A stretch of DNA of 64,000 nt from Orientallactaga sibirica (lineage: Eukaryota; Chordata; Mammalia; Rodentia; Dipodidae): assembly GCA_036365145.1 (NCBI GenBank), contig JAEOAD010001365.1, positions 1,138,501 to 1,202,500 of the forward strand. Reading direction: 5' to 3'. The notes under the pieces are model-generated. The model made no database searches, had not been told where the DNA came from, and saw only the letters and a list, made by a program, of their open reading frames with translations. Positions 13,021 through 25,164 of the stretch are shown one piece after another. Position numbers and translations under genes: made by a program. How positions within the stretch are numbered: position 1 is the first letter of the stretch; every line of letters starts with the position of its first letter.

Positions 13021-13925
13021 ATTTTTTTTTTTTTGAGGTAGGGTCTCACTCTAGCCCAGGCTGACCTGGAATTCACTATGTAGCCTCAGGGTGGCCTCAA
13101 ACTCATGGCGATCCTCCTACCTCTGCCTCCCAAGTGCTGGGATTAAAGGTGTGAGCCACTAGAAAATAATTTTTATACCTATAGATAGACTTTTTCTTCC
13201 TTAAGGCCTTTCACATAGGGTTTTGAGGTAAACTAGTCAGTTTGACAACTAAACACGACAGAATATTCATACATCTAAATTTAAAAATAAGAGTAAAGAC
13301 TGGGGATGTAGCTCATTTGGTAGAGTGCTTGCCTAGCATGCATAAAACCCTGGCTGTGATCCCCAGCACTGCATAAATTGGGAATGGTAGCAGATGTCTG
13401 TAATCTCAGCACTGGAGGATGGAGGCAGGAGAACCACAAAGTCAAGGTCATCTCAGCTACATAGCAAGTTTGAAGCTAGCCTGGCATACATGAGATCCTG
13501 TCTCAAAGAAAGAGAGATTAAGATTTGAAAATTTGCAAGATGGGCTGGGGGAGATGGCTCAGCAGCAGAAGGTGCTTGCTTGCAAAGGCTGCAGTCTGGG
13601 GTTTGATTCCCCAGTACCCACATAAAGCCAGGCATACAATGTGACACATGCTTCTGGGGTTGGCAAGAGGCCCTGGAGTAACCACTCTCTGTTTCGTTCA
13701 CTCTCTCTCTCTGTCTTCCTCTTTCTCTTACAAATAAATAAATTTAAAAAAATTAAAAAGCAAGCTGGGTGTGGTGGCACACACCTTCAATCCCAGCACT
13801 AGGGAGGCAGAGGTAGGAGGATCGCCGTGAGTTCCAGGCCACCCTGAGACTACATAGTGAATTACAGGTCAGCCTGGGTTACAGCGAAACCCTACCTCGA
13901 AACCCCCCCCACCCCCACCCCCCCA
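13021..13925. repeat. B1, B4, Dip and B1 SINEs
   Basis: 13021-13160 is B1 on -. 13298-13515 is a full B4 on + (ID-like head CTGGGGATGTAGCTCA, then a B1-like body). 13541-13745 is Dip on +. 13764-13925 is B1 on + with an unusual C-rich tail. Confidence 0.8.
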
Positions 13926-14600
13926 AAAAAAGGCAAGAAAATAACTGGTAATTCAAGAAATTAATAATGTAAAGGTGACACTCCTAGACAGCCAGGGACA
14001 GGGACCAGAAATGATCCCTCCCAGGTCATTTCCTCTTGAAATACCAACAAATTACTCTGCCTGTGAATATCTCTACTAAACTTAAACATTTTATGCACTT
14101 TATCCAAGTACTTTCTATTTCACGCAAAAAAAAAATTAAGGCAAAGGAAGCCTTTTAATTATCTGTTGAATCTGAAAATACTGGAAAGAAATGGATCCTT
14201 TCAAAAAGTTTAGTTATAAATCTCAATGACGCTCACTTAGAAAGGATGCAAATGAAAAAAGGTGGCATTTACCTTAGCAAAAAAGAATGGCATGTTACTT
14301 AAAAAAATTATAGTGTAACCATGAATATTAACTTAAAGCAATACACTTTAAGGGTAATTGGAGGACAGGAATAAGGTCTATTTGTTTCGAGAATGACAGG
14401 GATAATAAATTTAGGCTCTAGGTAGTTTTCATGGATTCTTAAGGACTTTGGGCCTGGCACCATTCAGACAAGACATCTTTACCTCCTATTCTACTCCAGG
14501 CCTGTGCTGTGGCGAGAAGAGGGCAGACAGTACCAACGCATCGCCGGCTTGACACTGTCTTAATGGACCTTGACACGAGCTCTGGCTGAAAAGAATTGTA
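13926..14600. other. Single-copy DNA upstream of a promoter
   Basis: AT-rich, repeat-free sequence approaches the CpG-rich promoter at 14.6 kb. No open frame is convincing. A donor-like GAG|GTAAAG is present on the - strand (complement at about 14479-14487). Confidence 0.4.
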
Positions 14601-14619
14601 CCATCTTTCTGAGGCCGGT

Positions 14620-15060
14620 TTCTGTGTCTTCCCAGGCCCCGGACTACATTTCCCAGGAGCCATCCCGTGTCCGTGGCTACTGTCAGTCCAAAGATGGAGG
14701 TGGCCTAATATGGGTGCTAGAGGAAGAGCGGCATGGAGGCCCCAGGGCGATCCGAAAGTGGCCTGGGCTCCTTGAAGCTCTTGTGCACAGAGGTGAAGGG
14801 TCTGGGGGCGATGGGGCTTTCGCCCGTGGCTCGATAAGGGTCTCCAAACTTGGGACTACAATTCCCAGAGTGCACTGCACCTAAGGCAACTTCCTGCCAG
14901 CGCTTGAGCCCCTTTAGATGGAAGGGCGTCAGGCTGGAATCCGTGATGTAAGGGGTCGTGGGGACGCAGCGCGCTGCGGTTAAGGCTCGCAGTCGGGATG
15001 AGCGGCAGGGTGAGTGCAGGGCGAGGGGATGAGCGGGGTCTGTGCGCTGGGCTGTGCGGG
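14620..15060. promoter_or_regulatory. CpG-rich promoter with two ZNF143-type motifs
   Basis: GGACTACATTTCCCAGGAGC lies at 14641-14660, and GGGACTACAATTCCCAGAGT starts at 14852. Both are in the + orientation and match the ZNF143/THAP11 ACTACAATTCCCAGAATGC consensus closely. The second sits about 150 bases before a strong GTGAGT donor. This is the best candidate for the ZNF790 promoter because it is the nearest CpG-rich element upstream of its KRAB exon on the same strand. Confidence 0.6.
14880..15009 (+). other. ZNF790: Candidate noncoding first exon of ZNF790
   Basis: CpG-rich sequence ends GGCAGG|GTGAGT (GT at 15010-15011). The left edge is a guess. KRAB-ZNF genes commonly start with an untranslated exon in a CpG island. 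The small ATG-bearing exon that should precede KRAB-A was not located. Confidence 0.4.
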
Positions 15061-15379
15061 GTGCAGGCGGGCGGGTGCGCATGTCCTGGCTGATTGAGGT
15101 CCCCAAAGCAAGAGACTGTTCTGGAACACAATAGTTACCTGGGTCATGGGGACTGGGATGGACCATATCGCGACCGTGCGTGTAAAAGTAACCCTAACAG
15201 CAGCCTTGTCGCCAGAGTGAGCATTGTGTTTAGTGACAGTCATTTCTAGAAGTGTAATTGAATGCAGTGCAGGCATATCTTGATGAGTGAAAAGGCAAAA
15301 AATCATAATTAGAAGACAAAAAGTGGAGAGAAATAGTTACTTTTTACAGAAAATGAGGTGTGCGCTGGGGTTATTTTGT

Positions 15380-15688
15380 TTGTTTGTTTGTTTGTTTTTG
15401 TTTTTGTTTTTTGAGGTAGGGTCTCGCTGTAGCCCAGGCTGACCTGGAATTCACTGTGTAGTCTCAGGGTGGCCTCGAACTCGTGGCGATCTTACTACCT
15501 CTGCCTCCCGAGTGCTGGGATTAAAGGCGTGCACTACCACGCTCGGCAGGAAAACACTTTTTAAAAAAATAGCCAGGCGTGGTGGCGTAGTGAATTTCCA
15601 GATCAGCCTAAGCTAGAGTGAGACCCTACCTCGAAAAGCAAAAAAAAAAAAAAGTGCTTTCCTTTTTACTTATTTATATATTATTTGC

Positions 15689-15721
<33 letters not shown>

Positions 15722-15888
15722 AGAGAGAGAATGAAGGAATGGGAACTCCAGGGCTTCCAGCCACTGAAAGCGAACTGCAGACGCTTGTGCCACGGGCATC
15801 TGGCTTTATGTGGGTACTGGGGAATGGAACTCAGGGGGTCAGGCCCTGCAAACAAGCACCTTTAACCGCTGAGCCATCCCTGCAGCCC
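15380..15888. repeat. B1, truncated B1 and Dip SINEs
   Basis: 15380-15550 is B1 on -. 15571-15650 is B1 on + with its middle deleted. 15660-15888 is Dip on - with a (GA)n tract at about 15690-15719. Confidence 0.8.
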
Positions 15889-16364
15889 AGAAGTGCTTTC
15901 TTTTTTCTTTTTCTTTTTGGTTAGAAGTGCTTTTTTGAAAGGATGAAAGCATGAGGATTTCTTTATGGGGAGCCTGCATGTAGGAAACCACTTGGGGGTT
16001 TGATAAATTCCTGAGCATGCTTACTATAAGCAGGGATCATGAAGGGAAGATGGCAGACACTTTTCTCAGCATGCTTAGCCCAGGGTCACATAGCAGGTGG
16101 TCAGAAAGTTTAAGATGGCTGACAGGAGCTCTGGAGGGCATGTTCAGTATTCTGAGGCAGGAAGAGTGACTTAGAGCGTCTGGGTGACCATGGGTGTTTA
16201 CCTCACAAAGATGCCTGTTTGCTTAGCAGCAAATAAGGAGAGTGGTTTCTGTGTTGGAAGATAATCGGCTGCAGTGAGGACACAGAATGAGGGGATAAGG
16301 AATAGGAGACTGCGTAGACAATATATTCCAAAGGTTTCTATGAAAATGCTAGCAAGAGAAATAA

Positions 16365-17315
16365 ACGGATGGCTTGGAGATGGGGTCAGTGGTGAAGTGT
16401 GCTTCCTGAAGCTCAAGCATGAGGGCCTTAGACCACCTGGGTGAGAATCACCCACAACCCACTACACACAGGGTGTGGCCATGCTCAACTGTAACACCAG
16501 TCCTGGGGGGAGTGACGACCAGAGGGTCACTGGGGCCTCTGAACACCAACTTCAGGAACCAATAATATTCCTTTGCAAGGAAAAACAGGTAGGCGAGTGA
16601 TGGAGGACGCGTGGTATTTTCCTGGGGCTGCCTCAGCCAGTAGGTGTGATAGCATCAACACATACACCACATATAGTACACATATTCAAAAATAAAAGTG
16701 TAGGTCTGGAGAGATGGCTCAGTATTTAACATGCTTGTCTGCAAAGCCTAACCACCTGGGTTCAGTTCCCCAGTACCTGTGTAAAGCCAGATGTACAAAG
16801 TGATGCATGCATCTAGAGTCACACCCATTCTCTCCCTCTCTCCTCTCTCTCTTCTTGCAAATAAATAAATAAAGGTATTTATAAAAAAAAATAAAAGTAG
16901 GGGCTGGAGAATGTCTCAGCAGTTAAGGTGCTTTCTGCAAAGCCAAAGGACCCAGGTTCAATTCCTTAGGACCCATGTGAGACAGATGCACAAGGTGGCA
17001 CATTCGTCTGGAGTTTGCAGCAGCTGAAGGCCCTGGCGCACCCATTCTCTCTTTCTCTCTCTCTCTCTCTCGTCTCTCTTTCTCTCAAATAAATTAAAAA
17101 ATTAAAAAAATGAAAGTGGGCTGGAGAGATGGCTTAGCGGTTAAGGCTAAAGAACTCAGGTTCGATTTCTCAGGACCCATGTAAGCCAGATGCCCAAGAC
17201 AGTGCATGCATCTGGAGTTTGTTTGCAGTGCTAGAGGCCCTGGTGTGTCTGTTTTCTCTCTCTCTCTGTCTCTCTGTGTTTCTCTCTCAAATAAATAAAT
17301 AAATAAAAAAATTTT
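16365..17315 (+). repeat. Row of SINEs, same orientation
   Basis: 16365-16690 is an older B2-like composite. Three Dip elements follow at 16704-16890, 16898-17110 and 17118-17315, each with its own CT tract and AAATAAA tail. Confidence 0.75.
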
Positions 17316-17531
17316 ACAAATGTTAAAAGAGAAATGGAGCTGCCTCTGCTCTGGGTGGAATTAGATGAGGAAATTACACTGTCAGCAGTGAACTGGTGAG
17401 CAGCGGTCAAGAACAGGGGATGATAAGTAAACCAGGCTTGTATGTGAGAAAACTAAAATCGCAAGTATGAAAACAAGGCCAGTCCTGTTGCAGAGAAAGC
17501 CATGAACTCAAAATTTCAAAAGAACAAGGAC

Positions 17532-18619
17532 CTGGCTGGGTGTGGTGGCTCATGCCTTTAATCCTAGCACTTGGGAGGTAGAGATAAAAGGATTGTTGTA
17601 AGTTGAGGCCAGCCTAGAATTACAGAGTGAGTTCCAGGTCAGCCTGGGCTAAAATGAGACCCTACCTTGGAAAAATAAACAAAAAACCAAGAATCTACAG
17701 AAAGGACACGGTCTGTTGGTGACCTCAGGTAAAAGACACAAACAATATAATTTTGATGCATTGATTGTTTTATTTTATTTATTTATTTGGTTTTTCGAGG
17801 TAAGGTCTCACTCTAGTCCAGGCTGACCTGGAATTCACTATGTAGTCTCAGGGTGGCCTTGAACTCATGGCAATCCTTCTACTTCTGCCCAAGTGCTGGG
17901 ATTAAAGGTGTGCACCACCACGCCTGGCTCTGATTTTTTTTTAACTTTTAAAAATAAATTTTAGAGCCGGGCGTGGTGGCGCACACCTTTAATCCCAGTA
18001 CTCGGGAGGCAGAGGTAGGAGGATCGCCAAGAGTTCGAGGCCACCCTGAGACTACATAGTTAATTCCAGGTCAGCCTGGACCAGAGTGAGACCCTACCTT
18101 GCAAAAACCAAAAAATAAAAAAAATAAATAATAAATAAAGAAAGAAATTTAAAAAATATTTTTATTATTTATTTATTTATTTGACAGAGGGAGGGAGAGA
18201 GAGAGAATGGACGTGCCAGGACCTCCAGCCATTGAAAGTGAACTCCAGATACATGCACTTCTTTGTGCATCTGGCTAACATGGGTCCTGGGGAATCGAAC
18301 CTGGGTCCTTTGGCTTTACAGGCAGACACCTTAACTACTAAGCCATCCCTCCAGCCCAAAAATAATTTATGAGCAAGAGAGAGAGAAAGAATTGGTGCAC
18401 CAGGGCCTCCAGCCACTGCAGTTGAACTCCAAACACATGTGCCACCTTGGGTGCATGTGCAACCTTATATGCTTGCATCACCTTGTGCATCTGGCTTACA
18501 TGGGACCTGGAGAGTTGGACATGGGTCCTTAGGCTTCGCAAGCCAGTGCCATAACTGCTAAGCCATCTCTCCAGCCTTTTTTTTTTTAACTTAAAAAAAT
18601 TTTTTTATTTATTTTAGAC

Positions 18620-18671
<52 letters not shown>

Positions 18672-19530
18672 AAGAATGGGTGCGCCAGGGCCTCTAGCCA
18701 CTGCACATGCACTCCAGACACCATGCACCACCATGTGCATCTGGCCTACTTGGGACCTGGAGAATCAAACCAGGGTGCTTAGGCTTCACAGGCATACACC
18801 TTAACCACTAAGCCATCTCTCCAGCCCCCCCTTTTTTTTTTTGGTTTTGCAAGGTAGGGTCTCACTCTGGTCCAGGCTGACCTGGAATTAACTATGTAGT
18901 CTTAGGGTGGCCTTGAACTCTTGGCGATCCTCCTACCTCTGCCTCCCGAGTGTTGGGATTAAAGGCATGCGCCACCACACCTGGCTCCCCCCCTTTTTTT
19001 AAACTTTTGATGTTTAATGGTTCTTTTTCTCTTTGAGATCCAACATATCAGTTGTAGTTTTTTGGTTTTTTTTTAAATATTTTATTTTTATTTATTTGAG
19101 AGAGAGATACAGAAACAGGCAGGTAGAGAGAGAGAGAGCGCGCGCTCCAGGGCCTCCTGCCACTGCAAACGAACTCCAGATGCATGAGCCCCCTTGTGCA
19201 TCTGGCTTACGTGGGTCCTGGAGAGTTGAGCCTTGAACCGGGGTCCTTAGGCTTCACAAGGAAGCGCTTAACCTCTAAGCCATCTCTCCAGCCCCAGTTG
19301 TAGTTTTTTTTTTCAATACTTTTTATTTTTATTTATTTGAGAGAGAGAAGCAGAAAGAGAGACAGAGAAAGAATGGGCACACCAGGGCCTCCAGCCACTA
19401 CAGGTGAATTCCAGATGCATGTGCCACCTTGTGCATCTGGTTTACGTGCGTGGATACCAGGGAATTGAATCTAGGTCCTTTGGCTTAGCAGGCAAACGCC
19501 TTAACCACTAAGCCATCAACCCCAGCTCCA
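17532..19530. repeat. Dense 2-kb SINE cluster
   Basis: 17532-17690 is B1 on +, 17785-17930 B1 on -, and 17965-18115 B1 on +. Dip elements on - lie at 18150-18357, 18358-18578 and 18595-18828. 18832-18987 is B1 on -, and Dip elements on - follow at 19070-19296 and 19310-19530. Several abut within a few bases, showing insertion into the A/T-rich tails of earlier SINEs. Confidence 0.8.
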
Positions 19531-20364
19531 GTCTGTAGTTTTGTGCTTAAAATTTTTCTTGTATTGAGAGTTGTATTTAACTCCTCTGTGATTAATGAAA
19601 TATTTCTTTCTCCCTTTCAAGTACTAACCTGCTTAGATTCCAAGATTAGACAAGATAGGGTATGTTCAGGGTGGTACGACTTTCATTTCTTTCTTCCTTC
19701 CCTTCCTCCCTCCCTCTCTCCCTTCCCTCCTTTCTTTGTCATTTTGTGTTGATATATATGTGTTTCTATTGGATATATTTTCAGAAGATGAATCAGTGGG
19801 TCATAGAGTACATGAATCTGTAGAAGCAGGTATTATTAGCTTTTCCGAAATGGTTGAATGAGTTAATGTGCCACCTTCCTGGTAATATGTGGTATTATAA
19901 GACTGTAAAGATTGGTTACAAGTCCACATGTTAATAATTCTGTCCACATGAAAGTCCAGGGCAGGGGAATTTGTATCCTTCAGTGTCCTGGTGTGGCCTT
20001 TCCTAGATGTTCTGCATGAATATGACTTATTAGGTGTCATAAATTCGTTGGGCATGGGCGAGATGGAAGGCACTGTCCTGCACATATACAAAGGACCCCT
20101 GGGCATACAGTGGAGGCTTTTTTAGAAGCTGTTCTTAGTCACAGTTTAGTCTGTTGCAATTGCATACAACAGTATAATATGCAAAAGGGCCACAGTGTCT
20201 TGCCTGTGTTGTTCAGGGGAGGAGACTTGATGGAGCCAGCCAAGACTGGCTTTGTTGATTTTGCCAAAGTCTTGTCTTTCTTTCTCATATCTGGTCAGTT
20301 TGGCTACCTCAAACCCAGACATAAGCTTTACCTACTTTCCTCAGTGTTACCAAACTTGTCATTT
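19531..20364. other. Single-copy intronic DNA
   Basis: It contains a CT-rich tract (19690-19735). No gene is supported; the open frames here lack any recognisable motif. Confidence 0.4.
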
Positions 20365-21826
20365 TATTTATTTATTTATTTTTGGTTTTTCGAGGTAGGG
20401 TCTCACTCTGGCCCAGGCTGACCTAGAATTAACTATGTAGTCTCAGGGTGGCCTTGAACTCACAGCGATCCTCCTACCTCTGCCTCCCAAGTGCTGGGAT
20501 TAAAGGCGTGCGCCACCACGCCCGGCTCAAACTTGTCATTTTAATGCTAACATTTTTTGTTTGTTTTCGAGGCTGGGTCTCACTGTAACCCAGGCTGACC
20601 TGGAACTCACTCTGTAACTCAGGCTGGCCTCTAACTCATCCACACACCTGGATTAACTGTTAACATTTTACTATTCATTTTAATTTTGCATTTGTCTTCA
20701 TAAAAACATATTTATTTTCACAATATGAAATTGATTTTGAAGCAGCCATGTAACACATACCTTTAGTCCCAGCACTCAGAAGTTTGAAGTAGGAGGATGG
20801 CAATGAGTTTGAGGCCAGCCTGGGCTACAGAGTGAGTTCCAGGTTAGCCTGTGCTAGAATGAGACTCTACTTCCAAAAAAAAAAAAAAAAAAGATTTTGG
20901 AGAGATGGCTTAGCAGTTAAGGTACTTGCCTGTGAAGCCTAAGGATCCAGGTTCGACTCCCCAGACCCACATAAACCAGATATATGAGGTGACGCATGAG
21001 CACGAGGTGGCATACACATCTGGAGTTCGATTGCAGTGGTGCAGCCCTGGTGTGCCAGTCCTCTCCCATGGTTTTGACATAAGTAATTGAATTGAGACTC
21101 CATTCTGCTTTCGTTGAGTCTGTCTGCTTTTTAATAGGACCAGGATTTCTTCAGACCTCTTCTTTTCTTCTTCTGAGGAGGAAAATGGTCTTCTCACTTG
21201 TCTACTTGAAACTTCTCAGGAAACCTGACTGCTCCTGATTCTTTCCATATGTTTGTTTTCTCAGGGGTCAGCTGTGTCAAGATAGGAATCAAGAAGATTG
21301 GTCACCTTGTGGAATTTTGAATCATGACCAGTGTGAGTTGGAATTGTCTCAAAAAAACAACCACTTAGCTGGGTGTGGTGGTGCATGCCTTTAATCCCAG
21401 CACTTGGGAGGCAGAGGTAGGAGGATTGCCATGAGTTCAAGGCCACCTTGAGACTACATAGTTAATTCCAGGTCAGCCTGGACCAAAGTGAGACCCTACC
21501 TCGAAAAACAAACAAACAAAAAAACCCCACTTATTTAACATCTTAGTATTTTTGTCATTTCCTGCCTGTGTGTGGTGTATGCACATGTATGCACCCTTAC
21601 TCTCCTGCTCATTCTTGTTTGAGTTGGAGTCTCTTACTGATCATAGAGTTTGCTGTTTTTTACATGAGCTCTGGTGATTCCCGAGTCTCTCTCCCCTATG
21701 GGAGTGGAATTACAGGTGCACCTGCCATACTCAGCTAATTATTGTGAGCTCTGGAGATTCAGACTTGGGTGATCTCAGGCCCTCATGCAGGAAATGCTCT
21801 TAACTGCTGAGCCATCTCTCCAGCCC
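20365..21826. repeat. B1 and Dip SINEs, older SINE
   Basis: 20365-20530 is B1 on -, 20565-20655 a B1 fragment on -, 20735-20890 B1 on +, 20892-21060 a Dip part on +, and 21362-21520 B1 on +. 21560-21826 is an older B2/B4-like element on -, ending CTGAGCCATCTCTCCAGCCC. Sequence at 21061-21361 is unassigned. Confidence 0.7.
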
Positions 21827-22104
21827 TCATTTGTCCTTAAGCTGCTTACCTAAGTCACTTCAGAGTGGTAAATAATGGTATGAGATTGTCCAGTGCTTTC
21901 CCTAGATGTCACTTGTTCCTCCAACCAATAGTCTTTTCTCCTTCTCAGTGGCATTTGTAGGTCCTGCCCTATAATCTCATGACAGGGCGTCAAAGGAGGG
22001 TGCATACTGTTCTATAAAGAGAACACTAGTTTCATTTCTAAGCCATAGCTTAGCAAGGTAGAATTGAGTGGTTCCAGGGGATCCACGATAAGAATGTTTA
22101 GGAG

Positions 22105-22495
22105 CCTGGGAGATGGCTCAGTGGGTTAGAGCACTTGCTGTGAAAGCCTGAGGACCTGAGGTACTCAAAAGCAGCCACATGAAAAGCTGGGCGTGGCGAT
22201 GCTTGCCTGGAACCCCAGCGCTAGTCCCTAGGAAGTGAGATGCACAAGGGGGCACATGCATCTGGAGTCGTTTACAGTGGCTACAGGTCTTGGTGCACCC
22301 ATTCATTGTCTCTCAAATAAAGATATAAAATATTAAAAAATAAAATAACCGGCATGGTGGCACATGCCTTTAATCCCAGCACTTAGAAGGCAGTGGTAGA
22401 AGGATCGCCTTGAGTTTGAGGCCAGCCTGAGACTACATAGTGAATTCCAAGTCAGTCTGGACTAAGCGAGACCCTACATAGAAAAACCAAAAACA
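22105..22495 (+). repeat. Dip and B1 SINEs
   Basis: 22105-22320 is a diverged Dip and 22350-22495 is a B1. Both are on + in the intron before the KRAB-A exon. Confidence 0.75.
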
Positions 22496-22601
22496 AGAGA
22501 AAGAGAGAGAAGTCATGACTGAGCAGTAGGGGTTTTAAGAACCTGTAGGCCGCCAGCATCAGTGGTCCTTATTTCCATGTCCCTTCTTCCCATGTGCACA
22601 C

Positions 22602-22940
22602 CCCTAACTCCAGTGCATGCACGTTATTCCACAGACCCTAACTCTAGTGCATGCGCGTTACTCCACAGACCCTAACTCCAGTGCATGCGTTACTCCACAG
22701 ACCCTAACTCCAGTGCATGCGCGTTACTCCACAGACCCTAACTCCAGTGCATGCGTTAGTCCACAGTTACTCCACAGACCCTAACTCCAGTGCATGCGCG
22801 TTACTCCACAGACCCTAACTCCAGTGCATGCGCGTTAGTCCACAGACCCTAACTCCAGTGCATGCGCGTTACTCCACAGACCCTAACTCCAGTGCATGCG
22901 CGTTACTCCACAGACCCTAACTCCAGTGCATGCGCATTAC
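22602..22940 (+). repeat. 34-bp minisatellite, about 10 copies
   Basis: The unit begins CCCTAACTCCAGTGCATGCG and ends GTTACTCCACAGA. Most copies are 34 bp; two lack a CG dinucleotide and one carries an internal duplication of GTTACTCCACAG type. The last copy degrades into ACAGGTCCCACTCC. The array ends about 100 bases before the KRAB-A splice acceptor. Confidence 0.92.
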
Positions 22941-23036
22941 AGGTCCCACTCCTTAGTGTGCCCTTTTCTATTTTTTCCCCTTCCAATTAAATGATTCATT
23001 TGAATTTTATCATTGACATTTGGATTTGTCCATTGA

Positions 23037-23384
<348 letters not shown>

Positions 23385-23453
23385 TGAGGCACCAGATTCA
23401 AATTTGCAACCCTCACCCACATGGTCATTTCCTCTACTTTATCTCATGGGCAG

Positions 23454-23549
23454 GTCTTTGCATTTATCAGCCACATGTGTTCCCTGTATTGGAAAAAGAG
23501 CAAGATACCTACATGGATTCAGGCGATGAGATAAGAGACTTTTGCCCAG
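23454..23549 (+). CDS. ZNF790: ZNF790 KRAB-B exon (diverged)
   Basis: The acceptor is CATGGGCAG (AG at 23452-23453) and the donor CCCAG|GTGAGT (GT at 23550-23551), giving 96 bp in phase 1 at both ends. Joined in frame to KRAB-A it reads GLCIYQPHVFPVLEKEQD and goes on to EIRDFCP. GxCIYQP and LEK are shared with human ZNF790 as I remember it. The usual GKEPW motif of KRAB-B boxes is replaced. The intron between the two KRAB exons is only 290 bases. The exon is too short and lacks an ATG, so an ORF scan misses it. Confidence 0.75.
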
Positions 23550-23845
23550 GTGAGTGAGGGCTGAGCAGGCATGGGACAGCCATCATTGTAGCTGCTTAAT
23601 GAGTCAGCACTACGTCTGCTGAAACATATGGACTATCATTTCCCCAGCTAAAGGCACGAGACAGATACAAAGCCTTTCCTACTTTGTCCTCTATACACCA
23701 TTGCCTTTCTGGATTCATGTTTGCTCCTCATGCAACATAATGCAGCTGCCATTCCTTCTCTCCAGTGGACATTATTTTATGAGTGATTTATATCAAATTA
23801 TTCATAAAATAACCTCTCACTTCTTGTTGGCTGTTCTTTTTATAT

Positions 23846-24638
23846 TTATTTTTTTGTTGGGGGTGTTCAAGGTAGGGTTTCACTCTATCCTAGGCTGGCC
23901 CAGAATTCACTATGTATTCTCAGGGTGGCCTTGAACTCACACTGATCCTCTTACCTTTGCCTCCTGAGTGCTGGGATTAAAGGCATGTACCACCATGCCC
24001 AGCTCTTGTATATATATTTAATATATTTTATTTATTTATTTATTTGAGAGAGAGAAAGAGGGGGAAAGAGAGAGAGAATGGGCATACCAGGGTCTCCAGC
24101 CACTGCAAACAAACTCCAGATGCATGTGTCACCTTGTGCATCTGGCTTATATGGGTCCTGGAGAATTGAACTGGGATCCTTTGGCTTTGCAGGCAAACGA
24201 CTTAACTGCTAAACCATGACTCCAGCCCACTTATATTTATTTTAAATGTGTTTATTTATTTGTTTATTTGAGAGAGAGGCAGGTAGAGATAGAGAGAATG
24301 AATGAGCATACCAGGGCCTCTAGTCACTGCATATGGACTCCAGATGCATGCACCACCTTATGCATCTGGTTTTATGTGGGTTCTGGGGTATCAAACCTGG
24401 GTCCTTTGCCTTTGAACTGAACCTTTCAGCTCAGTCACTGAGTTCTTGTTTAGTTACCAGTGAGCTCTGTTCCTAATCCTAACTGAGTAAGAAAAGTGGG
24501 ACATTGAAGATTTATTTTTTCCTAGATTATATAAGGATTATACTTTTGACAGATGTCTCAAATTGTTTTTCTTTTTTAATATTTTTAAAAACATTTTCTT
24601 TCCCTTTTTTATTATTTATTTGTGAGAAAGAAAGAGGC

Positions 24639-24683
<45 letters not shown>

Positions 24684-24828
24684 ATGGGTGTGCCTCTAGC
24701 CACTGCAAATGAACCCCAGATGCATGTGCCATCATGTGTATCTGGCTTACATAGATCCTGGGGAATTGAACCTGGGTCCTTAGGCTTTTCAGGCAAGTTC
24801 CTTAACTGCTAAGCCATCTCTCCAGCCC
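23846..24828 (-). repeat. B1 and three Dip SINEs in ZNF790 intron
   Basis: 23846-24005 is B1. 24008-24228, 24243-24420 and 24592-24828 are Dip elements. The last carries a (GA)n tract at about 24642-24680. Confidence 0.8.
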
Positions 24829-25164
24829 TCAGATTATTTTTCTATCTGAACTTTAGCCCATAATTATCACCATAACATAACATAAATATAACGTTCCCTG
24901 TATCACTAAATTATTCCCAGTACTTTGGTAACTCTAGTCTAGATTGAAATTTTAAACTGATGCATTCATGTTTTTTTAGCTCAGAAGTACATAAGATATT
25001 CAGAAGATAGACATGGCACTTCACACCTGTCATTTCAGCACTAAGCTGAGGTAGGGGAATCAATCAATTTCATTCAAGGCCAGTGTTGATTAGAGTCAGA
25101 CCCCTGCATCAAAAACCAAGATCAAACCAAAAAGATATTTAAAATGTTGCCTTAGAAAGTACTT

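Noticed and set aside
22602..22940. CRISPR array or telomeric repeat
   Set aside because: The units are directly tandem without unique spacers, and CCCTAA occurs once per 34-bp unit, not as a pure hexamer array. The context is a mammalian intron.
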